From positions 1 to 13,322 of the forward strand of contig DAPQ01000048.1 in the NCBI GenBank assembly GCA_002502175.1: a stretch of 13,322 bases of DNA, read 5' to 3'. Shown here piece by piece: positions 1-7,008 of this stretch. Within the stretch, counting starts at the first letter, position 1; each line of letters opens with the position of its first letter. This DNA is from Euryarchaeota archaeon UBA19. GTDB taxonomy: Archaea > Thermoplasmatota > Poseidoniia > Poseidoniales > Thalassarchaeaceae. The position numbers and the translations under genes were made by a program. The notes beneath the pieces were generated by a model. It made no database searches and had not been told where the DNA came from. It was given only the letters and a program-made list of their open reading frames with translations.

Positions 1-458
1 TCTTGCCGTTTTGAATTGACTCTTGGCTTTGCCGCTTCAAGCATCAAAGCACTGGGGTCTAGGCAGACTAAATCAACTCCAGAAACATCCTCAGCAAAGC
101 TACCTGGTCCACATCCAACTTCGAGAAGTTTGGCATCTTTACTAGGCAACCGTTCCCTTACCATTCGCCTCCATTTGTCGACTTGACCGATGGTCGCAAA
201 GCGGTTTATTCGGTCGTAAACAGGGATGGTTGCTTCTAGGTTTAGAATCAACTCGTCCCAGTCGTCTGAGCCGATGGTTTCGTGGTCCACGAATGCCTTC
301 GGGGCCGGACCTATATTTGGTTGGTTTGGGAAGAGGTGCCGCAAAGTATCTGCTGATGCATTTCTCAAGTATCGAAGGTTAGCATGATATACCCATTTCC
401 GGTCGCCCGCCTCACCAAAGGTGAATGAAATGGGTAACGCAGATGTACTCCGCACCAT
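1..458 (-). CDS. Class I SAM-dependent methyltransferase, UbiE/COQ5-like, N-terminal part (runs off the left edge)
   Basis: Reading the minus strand from an ATG at 458 gives 152 open codons that continue past base 1. Residues 111-120 read LLEVGCGPGS, the glycine-rich SAM-binding motif I. It is followed about 15 residues later by CLDPS, whose acidic residue normally contacts the SAM ribose. Ahead of it, residues 79-104 contain PVYDRINRF...GQVDKWRR, which resembles the YDxxN...LGQDxxWR segment of UbiE/COQ5-type quinone methyltransferases. The substrate cannot be told because the C-terminal part is missing. The start is uncertain. The ATG at 458 has no ribosome binding site and would overlap the divergent atpH gene. 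In-frame TTG at 368 or 344, or GTG at 290 (with a GAAGG just upstream), are alternatives, and 290 would leave a normal intergenic promoter region. Methyltransferase fold is seen; the UbiE-like assignment is inference. Confidence 0.75.
   Translation of the reverse strand, partial: MVRSTSALPISFTFGEAGDRKWVYHANLRYLRNASADTLRHLFPNQPNIGPAPKAFVDHETIGSDDWDELILNLEATIPVYDRINRFATIGQVDKWRRMVRERLPSKDAKLLEVGCGPGSFAEDVSGVDLVCLDPSALMLEAAKPRVNSKRQ
386..392 (+). promoter_or_regulatory. Candidate TATA box for the ATP synthase operon
   Basis: GATATAC lies about 38 bases before the chosen atpH start at 430. That would place transcription initiation near 412-418, just ahead of the ribosome binding site, giving a short leader. 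The element is nearly symmetric (TATA on both strands), so it could also serve the divergent methyltransferase if that gene starts downstream of it, for example at 368, 344 or 290. This is pattern matching only; no clear BRE was recognised. Confidence 0.3.
418..424 (+). promoter_or_regulatory. Ribosome binding site deciding the atpH start
   Basis: AAGGTGA ends 5 bases before the ATG at 430. It overlaps the in-frame GTG at 421, so that GTG is unlikely to be the real start. The same GGTGA pattern precedes atpC and atpF. Confidence 0.6.
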
Positions 459-744
459 AAGGGAAGCAGAAGAGGCCGCTGCTGCGGCCATATCAAAGGC
501 CGAATCAGAGGCTACAAGTATTGTCCAAAAGGCTAGGTTGGAAGCCGCTGAGTCGCTTCAGACAGGACGCACTGATTCTGAAGCAGAAGCACAGAAAATC
601 GTCGCTGATGCTCGTGCAGCGGCAGAAAAGGAAGCCGGAACAGTATCAGCCGATGGAGATGCAAGCATCGATTCAATTCACAATAGCGGAAAAAAGAACC
701 GAGATAAGGCGGTCAACACAATTCTGGATGCATTCCGAGCGTGA
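430..744 (+). CDS. atpH: A-type ATP synthase subunit H (peripheral stalk)
   Basis: This short protein of about 104 residues is almost entirely charged and alanine-rich helix. Repeats such as REAEEAAAAAISKAESEA and VADARAAAEKEAG are typical of the H subunit, which pairs with E in a coiled coil to form the peripheral stalk tying the A3B3 head to subunit I. It has no membrane segment or catalytic motif. Identity rests on the coiled-coil composition, the length and its position as first gene immediately before subunit I, as in other archaeal aha/atp operons. ATG 430 is preferred over GTG 421 because the ribosome binding site at 418-424 overlaps the GTG. The stop at 742-744 is followed by a 26-base gap containing the atpI ribosome binding site. 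The divergent methyltransferase may overlap its first codons. Confidence 0.85.
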   Translation: MGNADVLRTIREAEEAAAAAISKAESEATSIVQKARLEAAESLQTGRTDSEAEAQKIVADARAAAEKEAGTVSADGDASIDSIHNSGKKNRDKAVNTILDAFRA

Positions 745-754
745 AACTCAATCT

Positions 755-762
755 AAGGAGGT
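755..762 (+). promoter_or_regulatory. Strong ribosome binding site for atpI
   Basis: AAGGAGGT lies 8 bases before the ATG at 771. It fixes the atpI start there rather than at the in-frame GTG at 741, which would overlap the atpH stop and put this site inside the coding region. Confidence 0.8.
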
Positions 763-770
763 CGCTAGAA

Positions 771-2882
771 ATGTCACAGGTTCAGACTAGGCAGATGGGT
801 CGTCTGACCGCTGCTGGAACTTTGGACAAGCTAGACGATACACTCAGCCTCCTTGCCCGACTAAAGGCTCTACATTTCGTTGATTATGATGGCTCAGAGG
901 ATGACTTGTCTTTGGGTACACCAAATGACAAGGCCGAGGAGATTGCAAAGTTGCTGAATAAAACTAGGGCAGCAGTTGCTCAAGTTGAGCCAGCAGGCCC
1001 TAGTAAAGCGGCTTCACTGGCTACGGTAAGAAAATCAATCGATGATGGACTAGAGGACAAAGTTGACTCGCTACTAGGCGATCTTAGTCGAATGGACGAA
1101 ATTGAAAACAGCATTTCCTCACAATCTGAAGAAGAATCGGTATTGTCGTTGCTATCTCCTTTAGGAATTGATATCGAACTACTATCCGGCTACGAATCAA
1201 TCACATCATTTGTTGGCACTGTAGACGACATCAAAGCGGCACAAGCAGCTGCTGGAGAAGGAATGTTTGTCAGTGGAACATCTGGGAAAACCGATGTAGT
1301 CGCAGTTTTCGTTAAGAACGAAGACGCAGACTCTGTATCATCAGCACTCTCAGAAGCGGGATTCGCAGCCATTCAGTTACCTGAAGGCTCAGGCGATCCG
1401 GCTTCCAGAATGAATGAACTGATGAATGAGAGATTAGCTCTTCAAACTGAGAGTGAAGGGCTTTCCAATTCTGTATCCAAGTGGGTTGATGACAACGGAG
1501 AGGACCTCATTTGTGGCTTAGAAGTTCTAGAAAGAGATCACGAATTGATTACTTCTCCAGTGAAAGTAGCCGTATCAGCCCATGCCTTCGTAATTGACGG
1601 CTGGGTTGAAATGGATAGGTCAGCCGACATCAAAGTCGCTCTTGGCAACGTTTGCACTGTAGTAGATGTTGAGCCATTTGTAATCCAAGCAGGGGGGGCC
1701 CATCACGACCATGATGACGAACACCATGAACCAGAGATGCCACCAATTGCTTACCAACCGAGGTCAACAACTAAGCCAATGGAATTGGTTACAGATATGG
1801 TAGGAAGGCCAGGATATGGCAGGCTCGATCCTACAGTTTTCATGTTCTTCACTTACCCAATTTTCTTCGGCGTAATGCTAGGAGACATGGCCTATGGACT
1901 TGCAACCGCAGGTCTTGGAACCTTCCTATACAGTAGGGCAGGTACAAATGAAACACTAAAATTAGGTGGCAGATTCTTACAACTAATTGGTATATCTACC
2001 TTGATTTTCGGCTATTTATACGCTGAAATAGCAGGTTTTGAAATATTCCTTTATGAAAAATTGACCTATCCTGATGGAAGTTACATGAAAGATTCAGCGG
2101 GTCATTATATGTACAGCGACAATCTATCTCCAGTCGCCTTCCTCAGCGCACTTTACTTCCCATTCGATATCGAACATGGTTACGGTTGGGAAGCATCCTA
2201 TGGTTTCAGCCTATCACTTGCTTTCCCATTCCACAGGGTTGGAAGCCACATGACCGATCTAATCATCATCAGTCTCTACATGGGTTGCTTCCATGTCCTT
2301 CTAGGATTAATCATGGGATTCCGTGATATTCTACTAGTCGGAAATGGGCACGGTGGAGTTGGATTAGTCGCGGCATTCTTCGAAAAAGGAGTTTGGATGA
2401 TTTTGTTGGCTGGTGGATTCATGTTTGCTCACGGATTCCTCGGTAGCTATGATGAATTATTGATGCCAGGAGTTGGCCTTATCGCATTCTCAACAATTTG
2501 TCTAATCTGGACTCTCTACAGATACCATGGCTTAGATTTGTTCGTTGCAGTCCTTATGGGTCCAGTAGAAGCAATCGGACTAATGCCTACAGTCATCTCC
2601 TATGTTCGACTTTTCGCAGTAGGAATAGTCGGAGTTAAGATTGCTGAAACCGGCAATCACATGTTCTTTGATAAAATCTCAATGGACGAGCCATTGATGG
2701 CAGTTTTGCTAATCATTGGTTGGCTCCTAGTCCAAGCATTCGCTTGGTTACTAGGTGTGTTCAGTCCAAACATCCACGCAGCACGTCTGCACATGGTAGA
2801 GTGGATGAAGCAATATTACGATTCCAGCGGACAACCGTTTTCGCCATTCGGCGGAACCTCGCAATATGTGGAGGGTGAGTAA
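771..2882 (+). CDS. atpI: A-type ATP synthase subunit I (membrane stator, a-subunit homologue)
   Basis: This 703-residue protein has the two-part layout of V/A-type subunit I/a. A soluble, partly coiled-coil N-terminal half (about 1-305) contacts the peripheral stalks. A membrane half (about 350-690) forms the ion half-channels against the c ring. The conserved segment ISYVRLFAVGIVG places the essential arginine at Arg613. The C-terminal signature NIHAARLHMVEW...QPFSPFG matches the family's usual ending. The halves are joined by a His/Asp/Glu-rich stretch at residues 311-320 (HHDHDDEHHE), coded just after a run of seven G at 1692-1698. Start 771 is chosen because of the ribosome binding site at 755-762. 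Length and motifs are normal for the family, so it appears functional. Gaps to its neighbours are 26 and 40 bases. Confidence 0.95.
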   Translation: MSQVQTRQMGRLTAAGTLDKLDDTLSLLARLKALHFVDYDGSEDDLSLGTPNDKAEEIAKLLNKTRAAVAQVEPAGPSKAASLATVRKSIDDGLEDKVDSLLGDLSRMDEIENSISSQSEEESVLSLLSPLGIDIELLSGYESITSFVGTVDDIKAAQAAAGEGMFVSGTSGKTDVVAVFVKNEDADSVSSALSEAGFAAIQLPEGSGDPASRMNELMNERLALQTESEGLSNSVSKWVDDNGEDLICGLEVLERDHELITSPVKVAVSAHAFVIDGWVEMDRSADIKVALGNVCTVVDVEPFVIQAGGAHHDHDDEHHEPEMPPIAYQPRSTTKPMELVTDMVGRPGYGRLDPTVFMFFTYPIFFGVMLGDMAYGLATAGLGTFLYSRAGTNETLKLGGRFLQLIGISTLIFGYLYAEIAGFEIFLYEKLTYPDGSYMKDSAGHYMYSDNLSPVAFLSALYFPFDIEHGYGWEASYGFSLSLAFPFHRVGSHMTDLIIISLYMGCFHVLLGLIMGFRDILLVGNGHGGVGLVAAFFEKGVWMILLAGGFMFAHGFLGSYDELLMPGVGLIAFSTICLIWTLYRYHGLDLFVAVLMGPVEAIGLMPTVISYVRLFAVGIVGVKIAETGNHMFFDKISMDEPLMAVLLIIGWLLVQAFAWLLGVFSPNIHAARLHMVEWMKQYYDSSGQPFSPFGGTSQYVEGE

Positions 2883-2910
2883 TCAACCGGCTGTCTGCTT
2901 GGGAAAAAAT

Positions 2911-2915
2911 GGAGG
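2911..2915 (+). promoter_or_regulatory. Ribosome binding site deciding the atpK start
   Basis: GGAGG lies 7 bases before the ATG at 2923. It supports that start over an in-frame GTG at 2866, which lies inside the atpI coding region. Confidence 0.7.
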
Positions 2916-2922
2916 AAGAAAA

Positions 2923-3243
2923 ATGAAGAAAACCGCAATAAAAGGAATGAGTCTATTGTTCGTCTTGTTTGTCGTCGCTGCTTTTGCAACCGGCGTACAG
3001 GCACAGGATGCAGGAGACAATGAGAACACCACAGCAGGTTACGCCGCTCTCGGAGCTGGTGTAGCACTAGGTCTGGCAGCTATTGGTACTGGTATGAGCC
3101 AGGGTCCAATCGGTGCTGCAGCTGTAGGAATGATTGCAGAGGACAGGTCACGACTTGGTCACGCAATTTTGTTCACTGCTCTACCTGAGACAATTGTTCT
3201 GTTCGGTTTCCTTGCAATGTTCGTTATGCCAGGCTTAGCCTGA
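2923..3243 (+). CDS. atpK: A-type ATP synthase subunit K (c-ring proteolipid)
   Basis: This 106-residue proteolipid forms the rotor ring that carries ions across the membrane. Residues about 40-70 form the glycine/alanine-rich first helix (GAGVALGLAAIGTG, then Gln60). Residues about 80-104 form the second helix with ALPETIVLFG, where Glu89 is the ion-binding carboxylate. The loop AED at 72-74 is the usual contact with the central stalk. Only one hairpin is present, so it is the short form and not the duplicated form of eukaryotic V-ATPases. Residues 1-28 look like a signal peptide: basic start, hydrophobic core LLFVLFVVAA, then VQAQ, followed by an acidic linker. The mature N-terminus may therefore lie outside after cleavage. 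Gln60 and Thr90 could contribute to sodium binding, but Ile91 and Phe94 replace the Gln and Tyr often seen there, so ion choice is open. Confidence 0.93.
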   Translation: MKKTAIKGMSLLFVLFVVAAFATGVQAQDAGDNENTTAGYAALGAGVALGLAAIGTGMSQGPIGAAAVGMIAEDRSRLGHAILFTALPETIVLFGFLAMFVMPGLA

Positions 3244-3255
3244 TTGCGAAAGCAA
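3244..3255 (+). other. Small GNRA-tetraloop hairpin right after the atpK stop
   Basis: TTGC-GAAA-GCAA directly follows the atpK stop codon and can fold as a 4-bp stem with a GAAA loop. It sits in the 50-base gap before atpE, the longest gap inside the operon. It could mark an mRNA end or processing site that raises the relative yield of the high-copy c subunit. The stem is short, so this is weak evidence. Confidence 0.3.
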
Positions 3256-3293
3256 AGAAATTGAATTTTGAATGAAATTAACGAGTTGATAAT

Positions 3294-3851
3294 ATGACTC
3301 TTGAAGCGCTAGCAGAACAGATTGCAGCCGCGGCTAAAGCCAAAGGCGAAGCAATCACAGAGGCCGCGCGAGAGCAAGCCAAAGAGATCGCATCAGAATC
3401 AGCCGCAACTAATGCGGCTGCTCGCGACGAGGTTGTTGCTCGAGCAAAGCGAGAAAGCGACCAACTTTCCGTAGAAGTTGTAGCATCAGCGCGCCAAGCA
3501 AATCAGAAGCGAGAGCTAATTGCACGCCGTGAAGTCCTAGAAGCGACATGGCAAGAAGTGCAAGAAAAAGTCGGTTCAGCCGATTTAGCTGGTCGTAATG
3601 ACATATTGAAATCCCTTCTAAATGAGGCTAAATCTGTAGGTGGAGATATGATTCTGCACCCGGTAAATACCGACAGAAAGGCCCTTACTGGAAAGGGATT
3701 CGATCTTGGCGATGATGTTGACGGCTTAGGTGGCTTCATTCTCGAATCTACAGATGGTTCAATACTATTGGACTACAGATTCGATGGACGATTACAAGAG
3801 GTTTGGGAAGCAAACCTCGGAGCAGTAAACGAACTAATGTTTGGAAATTGA
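3294..3851 (+). CDS. atpE: A-type ATP synthase subunit E (peripheral stalk)
   Basis: This 185-residue protein has the normal size and shape of the V/A-type E subunit. A long N-terminal helix rich in Ala, Glu and Lys (about residues 1-85) pairs with subunit H. A compact mixed C-terminal domain (about 90-185) binds the top of the A3B3 head. The C-terminal part includes the family-like GLGGFILESTDGSILLDYRF segment, near the usual GG(V/I)...DG.I..D.T.D..L pattern. It has no catalytic residues, since its role is structural: resisting rotor torque. The gap from atpK is 50 bases. The ribosome binding site is weak (GAGTTGAT at 3283-3290, one mismatch from the ideal), in contrast to the strong site before atpK, which fits the higher need for K. 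Confidence 0.92.
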   Translation: MTLEALAEQIAAAAKAKGEAITEAAREQAKEIASESAATNAAARDEVVARAKRESDQLSVEVVASARQANQKRELIARREVLEATWQEVQEKVGSADLAGRNDILKSLLNEAKSVGGDMILHPVNTDRKALTGKGFDLGDDVDGLGGFILESTDGSILLDYRFDGRLQEVWEANLGAVNELMFGN

Positions 3852-3863
3852 ATAGGTGATTAG

Positions 3864-4916
3864 ATGGCAAGATTAGCGACTGGAAGTTCCAATATTTCCA
3901 ATGCTGGAGCGAGAGCAAAGACTCGCAAGGCGTCGCTAATTGATGGCACAAGAATCCGCCAACTCCTGCAACAGGGTACAGATTCGATTGGAGCCAGTAT
4001 CGGAGAATTCGGATACAGGCAAGAAATGGATCTCTATTCAGCCAGGATGTCTGGGTCAGATGCTATTGAAGCCGCTTTAACCCATAACTTGGATAATGAC
4101 CTAAATTCTGTACTCGGTTTCTGCCAAGGAAACCTAAGAGATCTTGTCGCAATTTATGTCGAGAGATTCCAATACGAGAAGGTCAAGACAGTTCTCAGGT
4201 CAGTATCAAAGGGCGCATCAGATGAGATGATTGCCGATCAGATATTGCCTGAAGAAAATCCAAACAATGCCCATTGGTTGCATATCGTTCGTACAACGGA
4301 AACCGTTCAAGAAGCCATAGACGCAATGCGAGGCTCTCCATGGGGGAGATGCCTAGCAAAATTAGATGCAGATACATCTCTCACAGAGATGGAGGATGCT
4401 TTGGATAGACAGTACTTTACTGATTCACTCGCAGCATCTCGAGGCAAAGAAGGAAGCCCTCAATTAATCCGATATCTGCAGACCGAAATAGATCACAGGA
4501 ACATCGTGAACCAGTTTAGAGCACAGAGACAAAACCTGTCTTCTGAAACTCGTGAGAGAATCAACATCCCCGGTGGAAAAATCGCGGATGCTGTAATCAG
4601 AGCTGCTTCACAGGCAGATACACAGGAGGCATTGTTGGAAGCCCTCCGTCGTTCAAATGCCTTCGATGATTCTGGCTTCGAAGAAGCCATGCAGGAATCA
4701 GCCCAACGTGGTACATTTGACCCACTGGTCAATTTACTCAGGCTAAAGAGATTGAAAATGCTTAGGAGATTTTCATACCTCAATCCTGTATCTGCCTTCC
4801 CTGTGATTTACTACATTCAAGCAAAGGTTCTGGAAGTTCAGAATCTACGCCTACTCGTGCGCGGCAAGGCGGCAGGCCTCTCAGATGAGGTCATTGAAGC
4901 GCACTTATACATCTGA
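3864..4916 (+). CDS. atpC: A-type ATP synthase subunit C (central-stalk adaptor on the c ring)
   Basis: This all-helical protein of 350 residues matches the usual length of the archaeal C / V-type d subunit. That subunit sits like a funnel on the c ring and carries the D/F shaft. Features consistent with the family are the N-terminal segment with repeated short helices, the middle segment DLVAIYVERFQYEKVKTVLR and the C-terminal stretch PVSAFPVIYYIQAKVLEVQN followed by LRLLVRGKAAGLSDEVIEAHLYI. The last of these resembles the ending (N)LR.I..gk..gls.e.I...L shared by this family. AGGTGA at 3854-3859 supports the ATG at 3864. The gene begins 12 bases after atpE, and its stop codon overlaps the ribosome binding site of atpF. 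Confidence 0.93.
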   Translation: MARLATGSSNISNAGARAKTRKASLIDGTRIRQLLQQGTDSIGASIGEFGYRQEMDLYSARMSGSDAIEAALTHNLDNDLNSVLGFCQGNLRDLVAIYVERFQYEKVKTVLRSVSKGASDEMIADQILPEENPNNAHWLHIVRTTETVQEAIDAMRGSPWGRCLAKLDADTSLTEMEDALDRQYFTDSLAASRGKEGSPQLIRYLQTEIDHRNIVNQFRAQRQNLSSETRERINIPGGKIADAVIRAASQADTQEALLEALRRSNAFDDSGFEEAMQESAQRGTFDPLVNLLRLKRLKMLRRFSYLNPVSAFPVIYYIQAKVLEVQNLRLLVRGKAAGLSDEVIEAHLYI

Positions 4917-4925
4917 GGTGAAAAT

Positions 4926-5225
4926 ATGGAAATCGCAGTAGTCGGAACACCAGAATTCACCCTCGGATTCCAACTCGCCGGCGTAACTCGCCTGCACAAT
5001 CCAGCAGACCTAGAGGAGACAGCAACTGTGCTTCGAAGTTTGATGGATACACCAGAGGTCGGTATTGTCGTGATTGACAGTTCCGACCTCACACAAATGC
5101 CCGACAAGTTGCGAATGCAACTCTCGGAGAGCATTACACCCACAGTACTGGGTATAGGGACTGAGGAGGACAACACCCTTCGCGAGTCCATTAAGTCAGC
5201 TCTAGGAGTTGACCTATGGAAGTGA
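4926..5225 (+). CDS. atpF: A-type ATP synthase subunit F (central shaft, regulatory)
   Basis: This 99-residue protein has the typical size and fold pattern of V/A-type subunit F. It opens with MEIAVVGTPEFTLGFQLAGV, matching the family's start (I.viGd.d...GFrLaGv). A strand-like GIVVIDSS and a C-terminal helix ending in LGVDLWK follow. F binds D in the rotating central stalk and in many A-type enzymes influences ATP hydrolysis through its C-terminal helix. GAGGTGA at 4915-4921 overlaps the atpC stop, leaving 9 bases between the genes and suggesting translational coupling. Confidence 0.93.
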   Translation: MEIAVVGTPEFTLGFQLAGVTRLHNPADLEETATVLRSLMDTPEVGIVVIDSSDLTQMPDKLRMQLSESITPTVLGIGTEEDNTLRESIKSALGVDLWK

Positions 5226-5240
5226 TTCCAGAAAAAGAAA

Positions 5241-5249
5241 AGGAAGTGA
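5241..5249 (+). promoter_or_regulatory. Ribosome binding site deciding the atpA start
   Basis: AGGAAGTGA lies 4 bases before the ATG at 5254 and differs by one base from an ideal GGAGGTGA. It supports 5254 over an upstream in-frame start at 5209, which would overlap the end of atpF. Confidence 0.6.
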
Positions 5250-5253
5250 AAAA

Positions 5254-6996
5254 ATGAGTGAGGAAAATGGAGTGATTTATCGCATTTCAGGACCAGTAGT
5301 TACCGCTGTAGGTATTACCCCAAGAATGTATGAGGTAGTACGTGTAGGTGATGAAGGACTGATGGGTGAAGTCATTGAATTGCACGGAGACCAATCGGTT
5401 ATCCAGGTCTACGAGGAAACATCGGGTATCAAACCGGGTGAACCTGTAGTCAGAACGGGGCAGACTCTGTCTGTTCAGCTAGGTCCGGGTCTGTTAACAC
5501 AGATTTACGACGGTATCCAGCGTCCGCTAGAGGACCTTGAGGAGACTATGGGTGTCTTCATCACACGTGGTGTAGATGCTGATGGTCTAGATCTCAAGAA
5601 GAAGTGGGAGTTCAATGCTACCGCTTCGAAAGGAGATGAGGTCAGCGCGGGTCAAGTAATCGGTACCGTACAAGAGACTGAGACTATCGAACATCGAGTA
5701 ATGGTGCCACCTGGAAAGAGTGGTACAATCAAGAGTATCAAATCTGGTGAATATGATGTCACACAGACCGTTTGTACTCTCGATGATGGCACAGAGATTG
5801 CAATGATGCAAGAATGGCCAGTTAGAACACCGCGACCATTCGTCCGAAAGTATGCACCGGATGTCCCACTAATTACAGGTCAGAGGATCCTCGACTTCCT
5901 TTTCCCTCTGGCTAAGGGTGGTACCGCTGGTATCCCCGGGCCATTCGGTAGCGGAAAGACAGTTACCCAACAGCAGTTGGCTAAGTGGTCTGACGCTCAA
6001 ATCGTTGTCTACATTGGATGCGGTGAGCGTGGAAACGAGATGACTGAGGTACTTACTGAGTTCCCTCACCTAATCGACCCGCACACAGGAAAGCCTCTGA
6101 TGAACAGAACTACGATGATTGCAAACACATCAAACATGCCTGTAGCAGCTCGTGAGGCTTCTGTGTATACAGGAATCACCATCGCGGAATACTTCCGAGA
6201 TATGGGATACGATGTTGCTCTAATGGCTGACTCAACAAGTCGATGGGCAGAAGCAATGCGTGAGATTTCTTCTCGACTTGAAGAGATGCCTGGTGAGGAA
6301 GGTTACCCTGCTTACCTTTCCAGCCGACTTGCTGAATTCTACGAGCGAGCTGGTCGCGTACAGACTCTCGCTGGCGACGATGGATCGGTATCGGTTATCG
6401 GAGCGGTATCACCACCTGGTGGTGACATATCCGAACCGGTCAGCCAAGGTACACTACGTATTGTCAAGGTGTTCTGGGGATTAGACGCAGGTCTCGCTCG
6501 ACAGCGACACTTCCCTGCGATTAACTGGCTGAGTTCATACTCGCTTTACCCACAGGCATTAGATCAGTGGTATCGCGACAATATCGCTAGCGACTTCCCT
6601 GAGATTCGCACTGAAATCAGTGCTCTCCTGCAGGTTGAAGCAGAGTTGCAAGAAATCGTCCAACTGGTCGGTTCCGATGCACTACCAATCGATCAGCAAT
6701 TAACTCTGGAAGTCGCACGTATGATTCGTGAGTTCTTCCTTCAACAAAACGCGTTCCACGATGTGGACACTTACAGTAATCTCAAGCTACAATACACAAT
6801 GGCAAGAGCAATTCTGTCCTTCCAAGATGAAGCAAAGAAGGCAATTGCCGGTGGTGCAGACCTAGAATCTGTGGTTAACGTACAGGCTAGAACTGACATC
6901 ATGCGTGGAAGATTCGAAGAAGGATACGAAGAGCGTATCGAGAAATTAGTGAAAGAAATGGGCAAGCAGATTGCTGCTACCATGGAGGAGAACTGA
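5254..6996 (+). CDS. atpA: A-type ATP synthase catalytic subunit A
   Basis: This 580-residue protein is the catalytic nucleotide-binding subunit (ADP + Pi to ATP). An N-terminal beta barrel begins GVIYRISGPVVTA. It is followed by the A-specific non-homologous bulge (about residues 115-195). The Walker A motif GPFGSGKT is at 229-236 and GCGERGNE contains the catalytic Glu258. The Walker B region and neighbouring segment VALMADSTSRWAEAMREIS then precedes EEMPGEEGYPAYLSSRLAEFYERAG. The length is normal. The P-loop is continuous, with no intein, although this is the classic intein site in the family. The chosen start at 5254 agrees with the usual N-terminus. The next gene begins 12 bases after its stop. 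Confidence 0.97.
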   Translation: MSEENGVIYRISGPVVTAVGITPRMYEVVRVGDEGLMGEVIELHGDQSVIQVYEETSGIKPGEPVVRTGQTLSVQLGPGLLTQIYDGIQRPLEDLEETMGVFITRGVDADGLDLKKKWEFNATASKGDEVSAGQVIGTVQETETIEHRVMVPPGKSGTIKSIKSGEYDVTQTVCTLDDGTEIAMMQEWPVRTPRPFVRKYAPDVPLITGQRILDFLFPLAKGGTAGIPGPFGSGKTVTQQQLAKWSDAQIVVYIGCGERGNEMTEVLTEFPHLIDPHTGKPLMNRTTMIANTSNMPVAAREASVYTGITIAEYFRDMGYDVALMADSTSRWAEAMREISSRLEEMPGEEGYPAYLSSRLAEFYERAGRVQTLAGDDGSVSVIGAVSPPGGDISEPVSQGTLRIVKVFWGLDAGLARQRHFPAINWLSSYSLYPQALDQWYRDNIASDFPEIRTEISALLQVEAELQEIVQLVGSDALPIDQQLTLEVARMIREFFLQQNAFHDVDTYSNLKLQYTMARAILSFQDEAKKAIAGGADLESVVNVQARTDIMRGRFEEGYEERIEKLVKEMGKQIAATMEEN

Positions 6997-7008
6997 GGAG
7001 GGATATGA

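Noticed and set aside
2866..2922. Upstream GTG start giving a longer c subunit
   Set aside because: It overlaps the end of atpI; GGAGG at 2911-2915 fits ATG 2923 and the resulting leader is a sensible signal peptide.
5930..5970. Possible intein at the P-loop of subunit A, the usual insertion site in archaeal V/A-ATPases
   Set aside because: GPFGSGKT is continuous at residues 229-236 and the protein has the normal length of 580 residues.
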